Shown: one piece after another, positions 24,995 through 33,590 of the stretch | Position numbering within the stretch: position 1 is the stretch's first letter | Layout: every line of letters begins with the position of its first letter | Assembly: GCA_029260295.1 (NCBI GenBank) | Contig: JAJDDN010000002.1 | Span: 62,001 to 126,000, forward strand | Direction: 5' to 3' | Source: Phycisphaerales bacterium | GTDB lineage: Bacteria; Planctomycetota; Phycisphaerae; Phycisphaerales; UBA1924 | Length of the DNA stretch: 64,000 nucleotides | Notes under the pieces: generated by a model | Seen by the model: only the letters and a program-made list of their open reading frames with translations | Told to the model about the DNA's origin: nothing | The model's database searches: none | Translations under genes and position numbers: made by a program

Positions 24995-25804
24995 ATGGCA
25001 ATTCTAGCAATGCAAGCTGGGGCTTCGGGGCTGCGAGCACTCAATACAAGGCTCGATGTCACGGCAAATAATCTGGCCAATGTCAATACGGAGGGGTTCA
25101 AAGCTTCTCGTGTGAACTTCGAGGATTTGCTCTATATCGAGCGGAACCAGCCTGGTGTGGAGAATGGCAACGGGGACCAGCGGCCAACGGGTTTGTATGT
25201 CGGGCTGGGGGTTCGGGCATCGGGCACGCAGCAGGACTTTACACAAGGGGCTCCTATTCCGGGGAATGGGCCGTTGGACATGCTTATTGATGGGCGTGGG
25301 TTCTTTCAGGTGCAGGTTGAATCGGATCTCGGGGATGGCGGGATCGCCTACACGAGAGCGGGGAACTTTGTGCTCAACGCGGACAACGAGATTGTTCTGG
25401 CCAACTCTGACGGCCGGCGGCTCCAGCCGACGATTACGATCTCGGCGGATGCGGATGACTTTGCGGTGGGTCCTGATGGTCAGATCTGGGAGAACATTCC
25501 TGGGCAGGCCGACCCTCAGTCTGCGGGGCAGATTGAGCTTGCGATCTTTGCGAATCCTGCGGGGCTTTCGCAGGTTGGGAGCAACCTGTGGGTTGAATCT
25601 GCGGCATCTGGCACACCGATTACTGGTGAGCCTGGGACTGAAAACTTTGGACCGATTGCAGGCAACATGCTTGAGGGATCGAATGTTGATCCGGCGATTG
25701 AGCTTATTGAACTGATTCGTACACAGCGGGCGTTTGAGATGAACTCTCAGTCGATCCAGGCGGCGGACGAGACACTGCGTTCGATCGCCCAGCTCCGTAG
25801 GTAA
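24995..25804 (+). CDS. flgG: Flagellar basal-body rod protein FlgG
   Basis: A 269-residue distal-rod protein. The N-terminus MAILAMQAGASGLRALNTRLDVTANNLANVNTEGFKASR is a textbook FlgG start. The middle has GNGPLDMLIDGRGFFQV and AYTRAGNF, and the C-terminus NVDPAIELIELIRTQRAFEMNSQSIQAADETL forms the coiled coil with the N-terminus. AGGAG lies seven bases upstream. It is separated from flgF by 26 bases and is normal in length (about 260). It polymerises on the proximal rod through the L and P rings. Confidence 0.96.
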   Translation: MAILAMQAGASGLRALNTRLDVTANNLANVNTEGFKASRVNFEDLLYIERNQPGVENGNGDQRPTGLYVGLGVRASGTQQDFTQGAPIPGNGPLDMLIDGRGFFQVQVESDLGDGGIAYTRAGNFVLNADNEIVLANSDGRRLQPTITISADADDFAVGPDGQIWENIPGQADPQSAGQIELAIFANPAGLSQVGSNLWVESAASGTPITGEPGTENFGPIAGNMLEGSNVDPAIELIELIRTQRAFEMNSQSIQAADETLRSIAQLRR

Positions 25805-25805
25805 C

Positions 25806-25858
25806 CCCCCAACCCCCCAACCCCCCACCCCCCCCAAAGTGAAGATCACGCGAAACAC
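25806..25858 (+). repeat. C-tract tandem repeat and dispersed repeat copy 2 between flgG and flgA
   Basis: Three CCCCCCAA-type units run into a CCCCCCCCC stretch, followed by AAAGTGAAGATCACGCG and AAACAC. The latter matches 6074-6101. It begins two bases after the flgG stop and ends about 20 bases before flgA. Phase-variable length is possible. Confidence 0.6.
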
Positions 25859-25877
25859 CTGGTGATTTGAAAAAACC

Positions 25878-26915
25878 ATGATGACCCAACGATTCCAATC
25901 TGCACGGCTCCTGCTTACCTTTGCGTTGTTGATGGTGACGGCTGTTGTTGCTTCTGGTGGGGTCACCACGATCTCATTGCGGTCAACTGTGCGGGTGTCC
26001 ACTGATGCACCGGTCACGCTGGCAGATGTTGGGCAGATCGAGGGCGATCAATCTGAGCTACTGGCTGAGCTGGAAATTGAAGAGCTGTTTAAGGGAGAAG
26101 ACGGGCATTGGCAGAGCTTTGATGCGAACGATCTCCGGGATCTTATGGAAAGAGCGGACAGCATTCATGCGGGATCTGTTGTGATCGGGGGGGCGGGTGT
26201 GTCGGTGCGGAAGATGGCTTTGACAACGACGGTCGCCTCAAAGATTTCAGCGGTTACGGTTGCGGACGCGGAGATCAAGCATGTCGGGCCGGTTGTTCGG
26301 TCGCATGTGGAACGGTGGGTTCGGGATCGGTATCAGATCGGGGATGATTTACTGAGGATTTCGTTCCGGGGTAATGATGAGGAGTTTCTTTCTACGCCTA
26401 CGGATTCCCGGCTTGTTGAGATCCGAGAGATCTCTAAGCGGGGACGGACGGCTATCCGGGTGATAGTGTTTGAGAATCTTGAGGTTGCAGCGGAGCAGGC
26501 TTTGGTTTTTGATGTTGAGATTTTCCGGACTGTGCTTGTCGCACGGCAGCGGGTGAACCGGGGGAAGGTGCTCGATGCTTCTCATATTCTGAGTGAACGC
26601 CGATGGGTTTCCCCTGATGACCAGAGTGCCAGCAGCGGGGACGCTTTGGGGATGGCGTTGTCGAGAACGGTTAATGCGGGGCAGTTGATCCAGGAGCAGC
26701 ATATTGAGTTGCCTCTGGTTATTCGGCGTGGGGATATTGTGACTGCCAAGTCGATATCGGGGTCTGTGATTGTCACGGTTCGGGGGCGGGCCAAGGCGAA
26801 CGCCCGGCTACGCGAGGTTGTCGAAATTGAATCAATGAACGGCGAGAATGTGTTCCACGCTCAGGCGACGGGCAAAGGGAAAGCTGTGATCATTCGGGAT
26901 GGAGGTTTGTCATGA
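25878..26915 (+). CDS. flgA: Flagella basal-body P-ring formation protein FlgA
   Basis: A 345-residue periplasmic chaperone. It has a signal peptide (LLLTFALLMVTAVVASGG), a long N-terminal region and, in the last 130 residues, the SAF domain: FRTVLVARQRVNRGKVLDASHILSERRW, then LGMALSRTVNAGQLI, PLVIRRGDIVTAKS and VRGRAKANARLREVVEIESMN. FlgA escorts FlgI to the rod to build the P ring. It is longer than the E. coli protein (about 219), which is common in non-enteric bacteria. The start could be either of two adjacent ATGs (25878 or 25881). It overlaps flgH by ATGA, so the two are coupled. Confidence 0.88.
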   Translation: MMTQRFQSARLLLTFALLMVTAVVASGGVTTISLRSTVRVSTDAPVTLADVGQIEGDQSELLAELEIEELFKGEDGHWQSFDANDLRDLMERADSIHAGSVVIGGAGVSVRKMALTTTVASKISAVTVADAEIKHVGPVVRSHVERWVRDRYQIGDDLLRISFRGNDEEFLSTPTDSRLVEIREISKRGRTAIRVIVFENLEVAAEQALVFDVEIFRTVLVARQRVNRGKVLDASHILSERRWVSPDDQSASSGDALGMALSRTVNAGQLIQEQHIELPLVIRRGDIVTAKSISGSVIVTVRGRAKANARLREVVEIESMNGENVFHAQATGKGKAVIIRDGGLS

Positions 26916-27607
26916 TGGATTTGCAAAGAATGGCTTTGTTTGTGGTGTGTGGCTTGATGGTTGCGTGTGCTGGGGCACAGAGTTTGTATTTAACTCAGGG
27001 CGAGGAGTTTTCGGGGGGGCCAGATCAATCTTTTGATCCGGTGATTCTGCTTGAGGATGTGTCGCTGACCTTTATTCCGGAGCCCGAGTTACGGACTTAC
27101 CAGAAGCACGACATCATCACGATAATTATTGATGAGGTTTCTTCGCAGACGAGCTCGCAGTCGCTCGAGACTGAGAAGGAGAGCAAGAGCACTGTTGAGC
27201 TCAACGCGATGATTGATCTGATGAAACTCTTTGAGCTGCAGCTCAATACCAATCCGCGGTTCAGCAACCGGACTCTCTTTGATGCCAGTGCTACTCGGGA
27301 GTTTACCGGCGAGGGAGATTATGAACGCAAGGACAAGTTCAGTGCTCGGATCACGGCGACTGTGCTGGAGGTGAAGCCCAATGGGACGCTTGTGCTTGAG
27401 GCTTATAAGCGGATCGCCAAGGACGAGGAGATCCAGACGCTGATTATTGCTGGGCTTGCTCGGACTGAGGATATCACGACGCAGAATACGATTTTATCGA
27501 GCCAGCTTGCGAACCTGACGCTTGCGGTGGAGAATGAGGGCGATCTGAAGGACGCGGCGGAAAAAGGTATTATTACCGAGTTCTTTGATATGCTGTTTGC
27601 ATTCTGA
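26912..27607 (+). CDS. flgH: Flagellar L-ring protein FlgH
   Basis: A 231-residue protein that forms the outer-membrane L ring. An N-terminal signal (LFVVCGLMVACAGA) carries a cysteine at about residue 19 in an imperfect lipobox. The domain contains KHDIITIIIDEVSSQTSSQ, FTGEGDYERKDKFSARITATVLEVKPNGTLVLEA and the C-terminal GKGIITEFFDMLFAF-like end typical of FlgH. It overlaps flgA by four bases. The operon stops here: the P-ring gene flgI, which usually follows flgH, is not in the window, and ribF converges six bases downstream. Confidence 0.92.
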   Translation: MMDLQRMALFVVCGLMVACAGAQSLYLTQGEEFSGGPDQSFDPVILLEDVSLTFIPEPELRTYQKHDIITIIIDEVSSQTSSQSLETEKESKSTVELNAMIDLMKLFELQLNTNPRFSNRTLFDASATREFTGEGDYERKDKFSARITATVLEVKPNGTLVLEAYKRIAKDEEIQTLIIAGLARTEDITTQNTILSSQLANLTLAVENEGDLKDAAEKGIITEFFDMLFAF

Positions 27608-27613
27608 ATCGGG

Positions 27614-28552
27614 TTAGCAGGGACAACCAAGAGTTTCACAGATCCGCTGGCAGTCCCGGCGGATCTGTTGTTTTAGGGTGATGATTGAATCGAACTTGAC
27701 TTGGTCGCGGACCCAGCCGACGAGTTGGAGTTTGCATTCCCAGCCGTAGGCGGGCATTGATGGGTCTGGTGTCCATGGTGTGGCGTCTTGGTTGATGAGG
27801 TGTGCTTCTGCTCTTCGGGTTGTGCCTTGAACTGTTGGGCGGGAGCCGACATTGATTGCGGCGAGGATTTTTTGGTTTTCAAAGAGTGCGTATCCGGAGT
27901 AGACTCCGTCGGCGGGGAGGAGTGATTCTGTTTTGAGGTTGATTGTTGGGATGTTGATTGTGCGGCCGAGTTGTTCGCCTTGTTCTACGGTGCCGGTGAG
28001 TTCGTGGGGGCGGCCTAGGACGAAGGCGGCGTCGCGGACGCGGCTGTTGTCTAGCAGCCAGCGGACGAGGGATGAGGAGGCGGTGGCGATGGATTGGTCG
28101 GTGAGGGTGATTTTTACGGGGCCAATGATTTCGGTTTTGATGCCTCGGTCTTGGCAGAGTTTGTTGAGGAGGTCTGGGGTGCCTTGGCGTCGTTTGCCGA
28201 AGTGGAAGTCGTGGCCCTCGACGATGAGGTTTGGGGCGTGGTGCTTAATGACCTCGTCGAGGAAGGATTCGGGGTCTTGGGCGAGGAGTTCGGGGGTGGG
28301 GAGCATTTCGACGACCTCGTCGGCTCCGGCTTCGATCAGGTGGGCTTTGCGGATGTGGAAGGGGTCGATCTGGGAGGGGGCTTTATCTGGGTTGAGGATG
28401 GTCATTGGATGGGGGTGGAAGCTCAGTACAACCACCCTTCCGGTCGTTCCTACACGCTCTCTGGCCCGCTGGATGAGCATCTGGTGGCCTAGGTGGACGC
28501 TGTCGTAGTTGCCGATGGTGAGGGCGGTGGTTGGAGCGGACGATTCTGACAT
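27614..28552 (-). CDS. ribF: Bifunctional riboflavin kinase/FAD synthetase RibF
   Basis: A 312-residue enzyme that phosphorylates riboflavin to FMN and adenylates FMN to FAD. The N-terminal nucleotidyltransferase has TIGNYDSVHLGHQ at about 12-24, FHPHPMTILNP, and VEGHDFHFGKRRQGT. The C-terminal kinase domain has LGRPHELTG.V..G..LGR, PTINL, GVYSGYA and YGWECKLQLVGWVRDQVKFDS. The start at 28552 (MSESSAPTT) is preferred; an upstream TTG would add five residues. There is no Shine-Dalgarno and a TGATAC-like box lies about eight bases upstream. The stop is six bases from the flgH stop. Confidence 0.94.
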   Translation of the reverse strand: MSESSAPTTALTIGNYDSVHLGHQMLIQRARERVGTTGRVVVLSFHPHPMTILNPDKAPSQIDPFHIRKAHLIEAGADEVVEMLPTPELLAQDPESFLDEVIKHHAPNLIVEGHDFHFGKRRQGTPDLLNKLCQDRGIKTEIIGPVKITLTDQSIATASSSLVRWLLDNSRVRDAAFVLGRPHELTGTVEQGEQLGRTINIPTINLKTESLLPADGVYSGYALFENQKILAAINVGSRPTVQGTTRRAEAHLINQDATPWTPDPSMPAYGWECKLQLVGWVRDQVKFDSIITLKQQIRRDCQRICETLGCPC

Positions 28553-28604
28553 GGGCAAGTGTATCAACCCCGTCTACCCCGGGTCGGATGATCTAGAATC
28601 TGGA

Positions 28605-28624
28605 CCCCGCTCGTTTGAGCGGGG
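28605..28624 (+). promoter_or_regulatory. Perfect hairpin in the putA leader
   Basis: CCCCGCTC pairs with GAGCGGGG around GTTT. A -10-like TAGAAT at 28594-28599 would place the start of the mRNA almost exactly at the hairpin, 30 bases before the ribosome site. There is no T tract, so it is not a terminator. Confidence 0.5.
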
Positions 28625-28653
28625 ATCAAGATTCTGTACGAAGGAGTACTCAT

Positions 28654-31600
28654 ATGGCGTGGTTCGGTCGCAAGGTAAAGACATCAACTCAACCAGTTCT
28701 GTCATCGGCAGCGGTCACCGCCGCGCCTGCGCCAAGCGTCCGCCCTCCTGTAGCTTCTTCGTCGAACCCCCAGCGCGAGCAACGGATCTTGGAGCTTGGC
28801 TCTGAGATGCTTGACATCGCGAAGGCGCATAAATCGGGGATGCTCTCGAAACAGTTTTACCAGGACAAGATTATGGACTGGTCGATGAAGGACCATAACT
28901 TTAAGGTTCAGATGTTTCGGTTTGTTGATGCGTTTCCTGCGTTGACTACGCCTGAGATGGTGCATGATCATTTGGTTGATTACATGACACAGCCTGGGGT
29001 GAAGGCGCCGCCGGGGATGGATCTTGCGCTCAAGGCGGGCGGGGTTGCCAAGACCTTGGCGGCCAAGACGATTTCTGGTCAGATCACGGGGATGGCGAAG
29101 AACTTTATTGCGGGGACCAATGCGGCCGATGCGTTGCCGATGCTTTCGAAGCTTTGGAAGCAGGGGATTTCGTTTAGTGTTGATCTGCTTGGCGAGGCTT
29201 GCGTTTCGAGCGCTGAGGCGGATGCATATCAGGCGAAGTATTTAGATTTGGTTGAGAACTTGGTTGGGGCGGCCTCTGGGTGGGCGGCGAACGATCGGTT
29301 GGAGAAGGATCATTTGGGGGGTGTGCCTCGGGTGAATGTTTCGATTAAGGTGACTTCGCTTTGTGCGTTGTTTAACCCGATTGCGCCAGAATCGTCGACG
29401 GCTGATTTCATGCAGCGTGCCAAGCCTATTTTTGAAGCGGCCCAGAGGAATGGGGTGCTGATTAACTTTGATATGGAGCAGTTTGAGCTTAAGGATTTGA
29501 CGCTTGATACCTTTATGCATGCGTGCGATACGCATGACTTTGAGGCGGGCCTTGCGATGCAGGCGTATCTCAAATCTGGGGTTGCCGATGCGAAGCGGAT
29601 TAGTGAGTGGGCCGTGCGTACTGGGCGTGTTGTTACTGTTCGTTTGGTGAAGGGGGCGTACTGGGACTTTGAGACGATTCATGCGGAACAGGAGGGGTGG
29701 CCTTGTCCGGTGTGGCATGAGAAATGGCAGACTGATCAGTGCTTCGAAGATATGGTCGAGGTGTTTTTAGATCACTGTCCGACTGAGCCAGGGCAGGGCG
29801 GGGTGAAGCTTGCCTTGGGATCGCACAATGTGCGGTCTATTGGGGCTGCGCTTGCGGGGCTTGAGAAGCGGGGATTGCCTCGTGAGGCGATTGAGCTGCA
29901 GATGTTGCATGGGATGGCGGATCAGCTCAAGCATGCGGCGGCGGAGATGGGGCTGCGGGTGCGGGAGTATGTGCCTGTCGGGGAGATGATCCCGGGGATG
30001 GCGTATCTTGTGCGGCGGCTGCTTGAGAATACATCGAATGAATCTTGGCTTAAGGCTGGGTTTATGGATGATGCGGATACCAAGATGCTGCTTGCTGATC
30101 CGGCGACGCTTGCACCGGCGGAGTTGAAGCATGATCTTGTGGATATTGCTGCTCAAAGACATCGGCTTTCGGTGAGTGATCCGAAGGTTGGGAATGGGTT
30201 GCCGTTTTATACTGAGCCTTTGCGGGACTTTGCTGAGGATGAACAGCGTGAGGCGTTTGGGCGTGCTGTTGAGGGTGCGGTGGTGCCGAGTGTTGCCAAT
30301 GACCGGACGGTTGAGCAGGGCGCAGCGATGCTTGATGAGGCGCACGCGGCATTCCCGGCTTGGCGGGACTTTGATCCGTATTTGCGGTCGAAAGTGCTTA
30401 CTTTGACGGCTCAGATGATGCGGGACCGTCGGGATGAGCTTTCTGGGATCATGTGCAAAGAGGCACGCAAGGCTTGGCGCGAAGCGGACGCTGATGTGTG
30501 TGAGGCGATTGATTTTTGTGAGTATTACGCTCGGATGGCGCCGTCGCTTACTGAACCTTCACGTTTGGGCAAGTTTATTGGGGAGCTTGATGAGCTTTGG
30601 TATCAGCCTAAGGGGGTGGCGGTGGTCATTTCGCCTTGGAATTTTCCATTGGCGATTTGTTGCGGGATGACTGTGGCGGCTTTGGTGACGGGGAATACGG
30701 TTGTGGTCAAGCCTGCGGAGCAGACGCCTGGGATTGGGAAGGCGATGTTTGACATGATCAGTGATGCGCTCAGGCAGGTTGGTGCGCCATCGGGTGTGCT
30801 GCATTTCTGTCCGGCTCCGGGTGAGACGACTGGGGCAAGTTTAGTGCGTGATCCTCGGGTGAATGTGATTGCGTTTACGGGGTCGAAGGCTGTGGGGTTG
30901 AATATTATTGAGGCCGCGGGTGTGACTCCGGAGGAGCAGTCGCATGTGAAGCGGGTTGTGTGTGAGATGGGCGGGAAGAACGCGATCATTATTGATGCGT
31001 CTGCGGATCTTGATGAGGCGGTGCTTGGGGTTCGGTATTCTGCGTTTGGGTTCCAGGGCCAAAAGTGTTCGGCGTGCTCGCGGTGTATTGTGATTGATCC
31101 TGAGGGGCCCAGCGGGCAGCGGATGAAGCTGTTTTTGGAACGACTCGGCGAATCGACCAAGACGCTTGTGCTTGGGACGGCGACTGATCCGAACTCGGAT
31201 GTTTCGCCTGTGATTGATGGGGAGGCGTCTGGGAATATTGATAGGTTTATCGAATCGGCACGATCTGAAGGTTTGACCGAGTTGGTTGGGGCGAAGGATT
31301 TCCCTGAGACTGATATTGATGACCTGATCGCGCCGCATATCTTTACGGGTGTTTCGGAGACCAGTACGATTTATACGCAGGAGATCTTTGGGCCTGTGCT
31401 GGCGGTGATTCATGCGAAGGACTTTGATGAGGCGATGCGGATGGCCAATGGGCATGCGTACAAGCTGACGGGCGGGATCTTTACGCGGAAGCCGACGCAT
31501 ATTGATCGGGCCAAGCGGGAGTTCCGGGTTGGGAATCTGTATGTCAATCGTGGGTGTACGGGTGCGCTGGTCGGACGGCAGCCGTTTGGTGGGTTTGGGA

Positions 31601-31710
31601 TGTCTGGTGTTGGGTCTAAGGCGGGGGGGCCTGAGTATTTGATGCAGTTTGTGGATCCTCGGGCATGTTGTGAGAATACGATGCGGCGTGGGTTTGCTCC
31701 GGAGCTTTGA
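28654..31710 (+). CDS. putA: Bifunctional proline dehydrogenase/L-glutamate-5-semialdehyde dehydrogenase
   Basis: A 1018-residue type A PutA that oxidises proline to glutamate in two steps, with FAD in the first domain and NAD in the second. The PRODH barrel spans roughly 140-470 (VNVSIKVTSLC, NFDMEQFELKDLT, VRLVKGAYWD, GSHNVRSIGAAL, EMLHGMAD-like). The ALDH domain spans 560-1000 (ISPWNFPLAI, KPAEQTPGI, FTGSKAVGL, catalytic glutamate in CEMGGKN near 770, catalytic cysteine in GQKCSACSR near 804, FGPVLAVI). There is no DNA-binding domain. AAGGAG lies seven bases before the ATG. It is divergent from ribF and convergent with prfA. Confidence 0.96.
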   Translation: MAWFGRKVKTSTQPVLSSAAVTAAPAPSVRPPVASSSNPQREQRILELGSEMLDIAKAHKSGMLSKQFYQDKIMDWSMKDHNFKVQMFRFVDAFPALTTPEMVHDHLVDYMTQPGVKAPPGMDLALKAGGVAKTLAAKTISGQITGMAKNFIAGTNAADALPMLSKLWKQGISFSVDLLGEACVSSAEADAYQAKYLDLVENLVGAASGWAANDRLEKDHLGGVPRVNVSIKVTSLCALFNPIAPESSTADFMQRAKPIFEAAQRNGVLINFDMEQFELKDLTLDTFMHACDTHDFEAGLAMQAYLKSGVADAKRISEWAVRTGRVVTVRLVKGAYWDFETIHAEQEGWPCPVWHEKWQTDQCFEDMVEVFLDHCPTEPGQGGVKLALGSHNVRSIGAALAGLEKRGLPREAIELQMLHGMADQLKHAAAEMGLRVREYVPVGEMIPGMAYLVRRLLENTSNESWLKAGFMDDADTKMLLADPATLAPAELKHDLVDIAAQRHRLSVSDPKVGNGLPFYTEPLRDFAEDEQREAFGRAVEGAVVPSVANDRTVEQGAAMLDEAHAAFPAWRDFDPYLRSKVLTLTAQMMRDRRDELSGIMCKEARKAWREADADVCEAIDFCEYYARMAPSLTEPSRLGKFIGELDELWYQPKGVAVVISPWNFPLAICCGMTVAALVTGNTVVVKPAEQTPGIGKAMFDMISDALRQVGAPSGVLHFCPAPGETTGASLVRDPRVNVIAFTGSKAVGLNIIEAAGVTPEEQSHVKRVVCEMGGKNAIIIDASADLDEAVLGVRYSAFGFQGQKCSACSRCIVIDPEGPSGQRMKLFLERLGESTKTLVLGTATDPNSDVSPVIDGEASGNIDRFIESARSEGLTELVGAKDFPETDIDDLIAPHIFTGVSETSTIYTQEIFGPVLAVIHAKDFDEAMRMANGHAYKLTGGIFTRKPTHIDRAKREFRVGNLYVNRGCTGALVGRQPFGGFGMSGVGSKAGGPEYLMQFVDPRACCENTMRRGFAPEL

Positions 31711-31722
31711 TTTAGACTGTGG

Positions 31723-32808
31723 TTAAAGGGCCGCGAGTCGTTCAGCGGTTTGTTGTTCGATTAATGCTTCGAAGATGGGGTCGAGTTCGGCGTTGTCCAT
31801 GATGAGGTTTTTGTTGAATTTTTCGGTGAGGCGTTGGTCGGCGACGATGTTGTCTTGGTAGCGGTAGACTCGGATTTTTTCGGAGCGTTGTCCGGTGCCG
31901 ATCTGTGATCGTCTTGATTCATCCCGTTCGGCGTTGATTTTGGCTTGTTCGATCTCGTAGACGCGGGCGGTGAGCAGGCGTTTGGCTTTGTCGCGGTTTT
32001 GGGCTTGGGATTTGGATTCTTGCATCCGGACTTCGATGCCGGTGGGTTTGTGTCGCATCTGGACGGCGGTGGCGACTTTGTTGACATTCTGGCCGCCTGG
32101 GCCTTGGGCGGTGGTGATGTGTTCGTCGACATCGTTGGCCCAGTCGATGTTAATTTCGACGGCTTCTGGTTCTGGGAGGACGGCGACGGTGCAGGTGGAG
32201 GTGTGGACGCGGCCTTGGGTTTCGGTGGCGGGGACTCGTTTGACGGAGTGGACTCCGGACTCGAACGACAAGCATTGCCAGACGCCTTGGCCTTTGAAGT
32301 TGAGGACGGCGTGGCGGACGCCTCCGACGGAGGCGTCGGCGTCCATGGACATCTCGTCGACGGTCCAGTTGCGGGTGGTTGCGTAGCGGGTGTAGACCTC
32401 GAGGAGGTCGCGTGCCCAGAGGCCGGCTTCGTCGCCTCCGGTGCCTGCGCGGATTTCGAGGATGACGGAGCCGACGGCGAGGTCGTCGGTGGTGACTAGG
32501 GTTGATTTGATTGATTCGAGTTGTTTGGCTGCGGCTGATTCGATTGAGGGGAGTTCTTCTTTGGCCATTTGGGCGAGTTCTTGGTCGTCGCCTGCGAGGG
32601 CTTCGCGGAGTTCGGTGGCTTCATTGAGTAGGGATTGGTAGTGCTGGTAGCCTTCGACTACGGGGGCGAGGGCGGCTTTCTTTATTGAGAGGGTGCGGAC
32701 CTGGGTGTGGTCGGCGAGGACCTGGGGGGATTCGAGTTGGAGAGATAGCGCGTCGTACTGGGCTGCGATTTCGTTGAGTTTGGATAGGAGGGCTTGGTCT
32801 TTGCTCAT
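31723..32808 (-). CDS. prfA: Peptide chain release factor 1
   Basis: A 361-residue RF1 that reads UAA and UAG and releases the peptide. The catalytic GGQ is in TTAQGPGGQNVNKV. The codon-recognition domain has SVKRVPATETQGRVHTST, where the RF1-type PAT/PxT context replaces the RF2 SPF motif. No programmed frameshift, which would mark prfB, is seen. The start at 32808 (MSKDQALL) has no Shine-Dalgarno; TATCCT lies seven bases upstream, suggesting a leaderless mRNA. Its usual partner prmC is not adjacent; the next gene on this strand is convergent putA. Confidence 0.94.
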   Translation of the reverse strand: MSKDQALLSKLNEIAAQYDALSLQLESPQVLADHTQVRTLSIKKAALAPVVEGYQHYQSLLNEATELREALAGDDQELAQMAKEELPSIESAAAKQLESIKSTLVTTDDLAVGSVILEIRAGTGGDEAGLWARDLLEVYTRYATTRNWTVDEMSMDADASVGGVRHAVLNFKGQGVWQCLSFESGVHSVKRVPATETQGRVHTSTCTVAVLPEPEAVEINIDWANDVDEHITTAQGPGGQNVNKVATAVQMRHKPTGIEVRMQESKSQAQNRDKAKRLLTARVYEIEQAKINAERDESRRSQIGTGQRSEKIRVYRYQDNIVADQRLTEKFNKNLIMDNAELDPIFEALIEQQTAERLAAL

Positions 32809-32847
32809 TGCTGGAAGGATATGCGGGTTGGGGGCGAGATTTGCAAA

Positions 32848-32886
32848 GAAGACACGAAGCACCGAAGACGGTGGTTCGTGGCACCC
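32848..32886 (-). repeat. Variable-stem hairpin repeat, copy C2
   Basis: On the minus strand GGGTGCCA is followed by stem CGAACCACCG, loop TCTT, stem CGGTGCTTCG with one mismatch, and tail TGTCTTC. It lies between the DUF899 gene and prfA. Confidence 0.68.
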
Positions 32887-32891
32887 GGAAA

Positions 32892-32941
32892 GGAAAAGAC
32901 ATGGCTTGCCGACCCCCCAAGACGGTCAAACCATGGCACCC
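32892..32941 (-). repeat. Variable-stem hairpin repeat, copy C1
   Basis: On the minus strand GGGTGCCA is followed by stem TGGTTTG, a longer loop beginning ACCGTCTTGG, stem CAAGCCA (two G-T pairs) and tail TGTCTTTTCC. It begins 12 bases after the DUF899 stop and is tandem with copy C2. Confidence 0.7.
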
Positions 32942-32953
32942 GGACCGGAATAA

Positions 32954-33556
32954 TCAGCCTGAGCAGCAGCCGGAGGAGCCGCAGCATGATTTGGCGCCGT
33001 GGCGGGGTTGCCAGTCGGCGTAGGCGTCTTTGATGAGATCCATGAATGGCCAGACTGGGCAGAAGTCGTCGCCTGGGCCGAACATGGAGTGTCCGGTGCG
33101 GGTGATTGAGCCGTCGTCGTTTTTGTGGAATGCGGAGACGCCTGGGAGGGGGCCGTCGTCTGTTTTGTAGCCCATTGCGGCGGCGAAGCCGGAGTCGTGT
33201 CCTGAGACGCAGGGGTAGGTCCAGCCGCGTTCTTTGGCGAAGGCTGCGGTGGTTTGTGGGTCGTCGTTTGAGCAGAGGACGAAGGCGCAGCGTTCTTGGA
33301 TGTGGTTGGCGTGACCGATGAAGCCGTCGGCCCAGAGGGAGCAGTAGCTGCAGTGCTTGCCCATGTTGTGGACGACGAGGAGTTCGGATTTGTCTCCGAA
33401 GAGCTGGGAGAGTTTGGTTGTTGAGCCGTCGGTGTTTTGGAGTAGCCAGTCTTCGACTGGTTCTGCGGGGAGGTCTTTGATGGCCTGGCGGAGTTTGTCT
33501 TTGGCTTCATACACGGCCTTGTTGAGGTCTTGGATGTCTTTGGCTGTGGTTGTCAT
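32954..33556 (-). CDS. DUF899-type thioredoxin-like protein
   Basis: A 200-residue protein. After a helical N-terminus (DIQDLNKAVYEAKDKLRQA) comes LLVVHNMGKHCSYCSLWADGF near residues 68-88, the defining box of the DUF899 thioredoxin-like family. It carries a CxxC at HCSYC. PCVSGHDSGFAAAMGY and FGPGDDFCPVWPFMDL follow. The end, SCCGSSGCCSG, is cysteine-rich and may bind a metal. AAAGGA lies seven bases before the ATG at 33556; a longer frame to 33712 runs through repeat DNA and is rejected. The reaction is unknown. Confidence 0.87.
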   Translation of the reverse strand: MTTTAKDIQDLNKAVYEAKDKLRQAIKDLPAEPVEDWLLQNTDGSTTKLSQLFGDKSELLVVHNMGKHCSYCSLWADGFIGHANHIQERCAFVLCSNDDPQTTAAFAKERGWTYPCVSGHDSGFAAAMGYKTDDGPLPGVSAFHKNDDGSITRTGHSMFGPGDDFCPVWPFMDLIKDAYADWQPRHGAKSCCGSSGCCSG

Positions 33557-33590
33557 GAGAGGGTCCTTTGCGAGTGTGTACTTTGCGGGG

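Noticed and set aside
25004-26017. Minus-strand frame covering flgG and the start of flgA
   Set aside because: It is antisense to two recognised flagellar genes and arginine-rich with no motif.
31945-32499. Plus-strand acidic frame opposite prfA
   Set aside because: It is D/G/V-rich, typical of antisense reading of a biased gene, and prfA is unambiguous.
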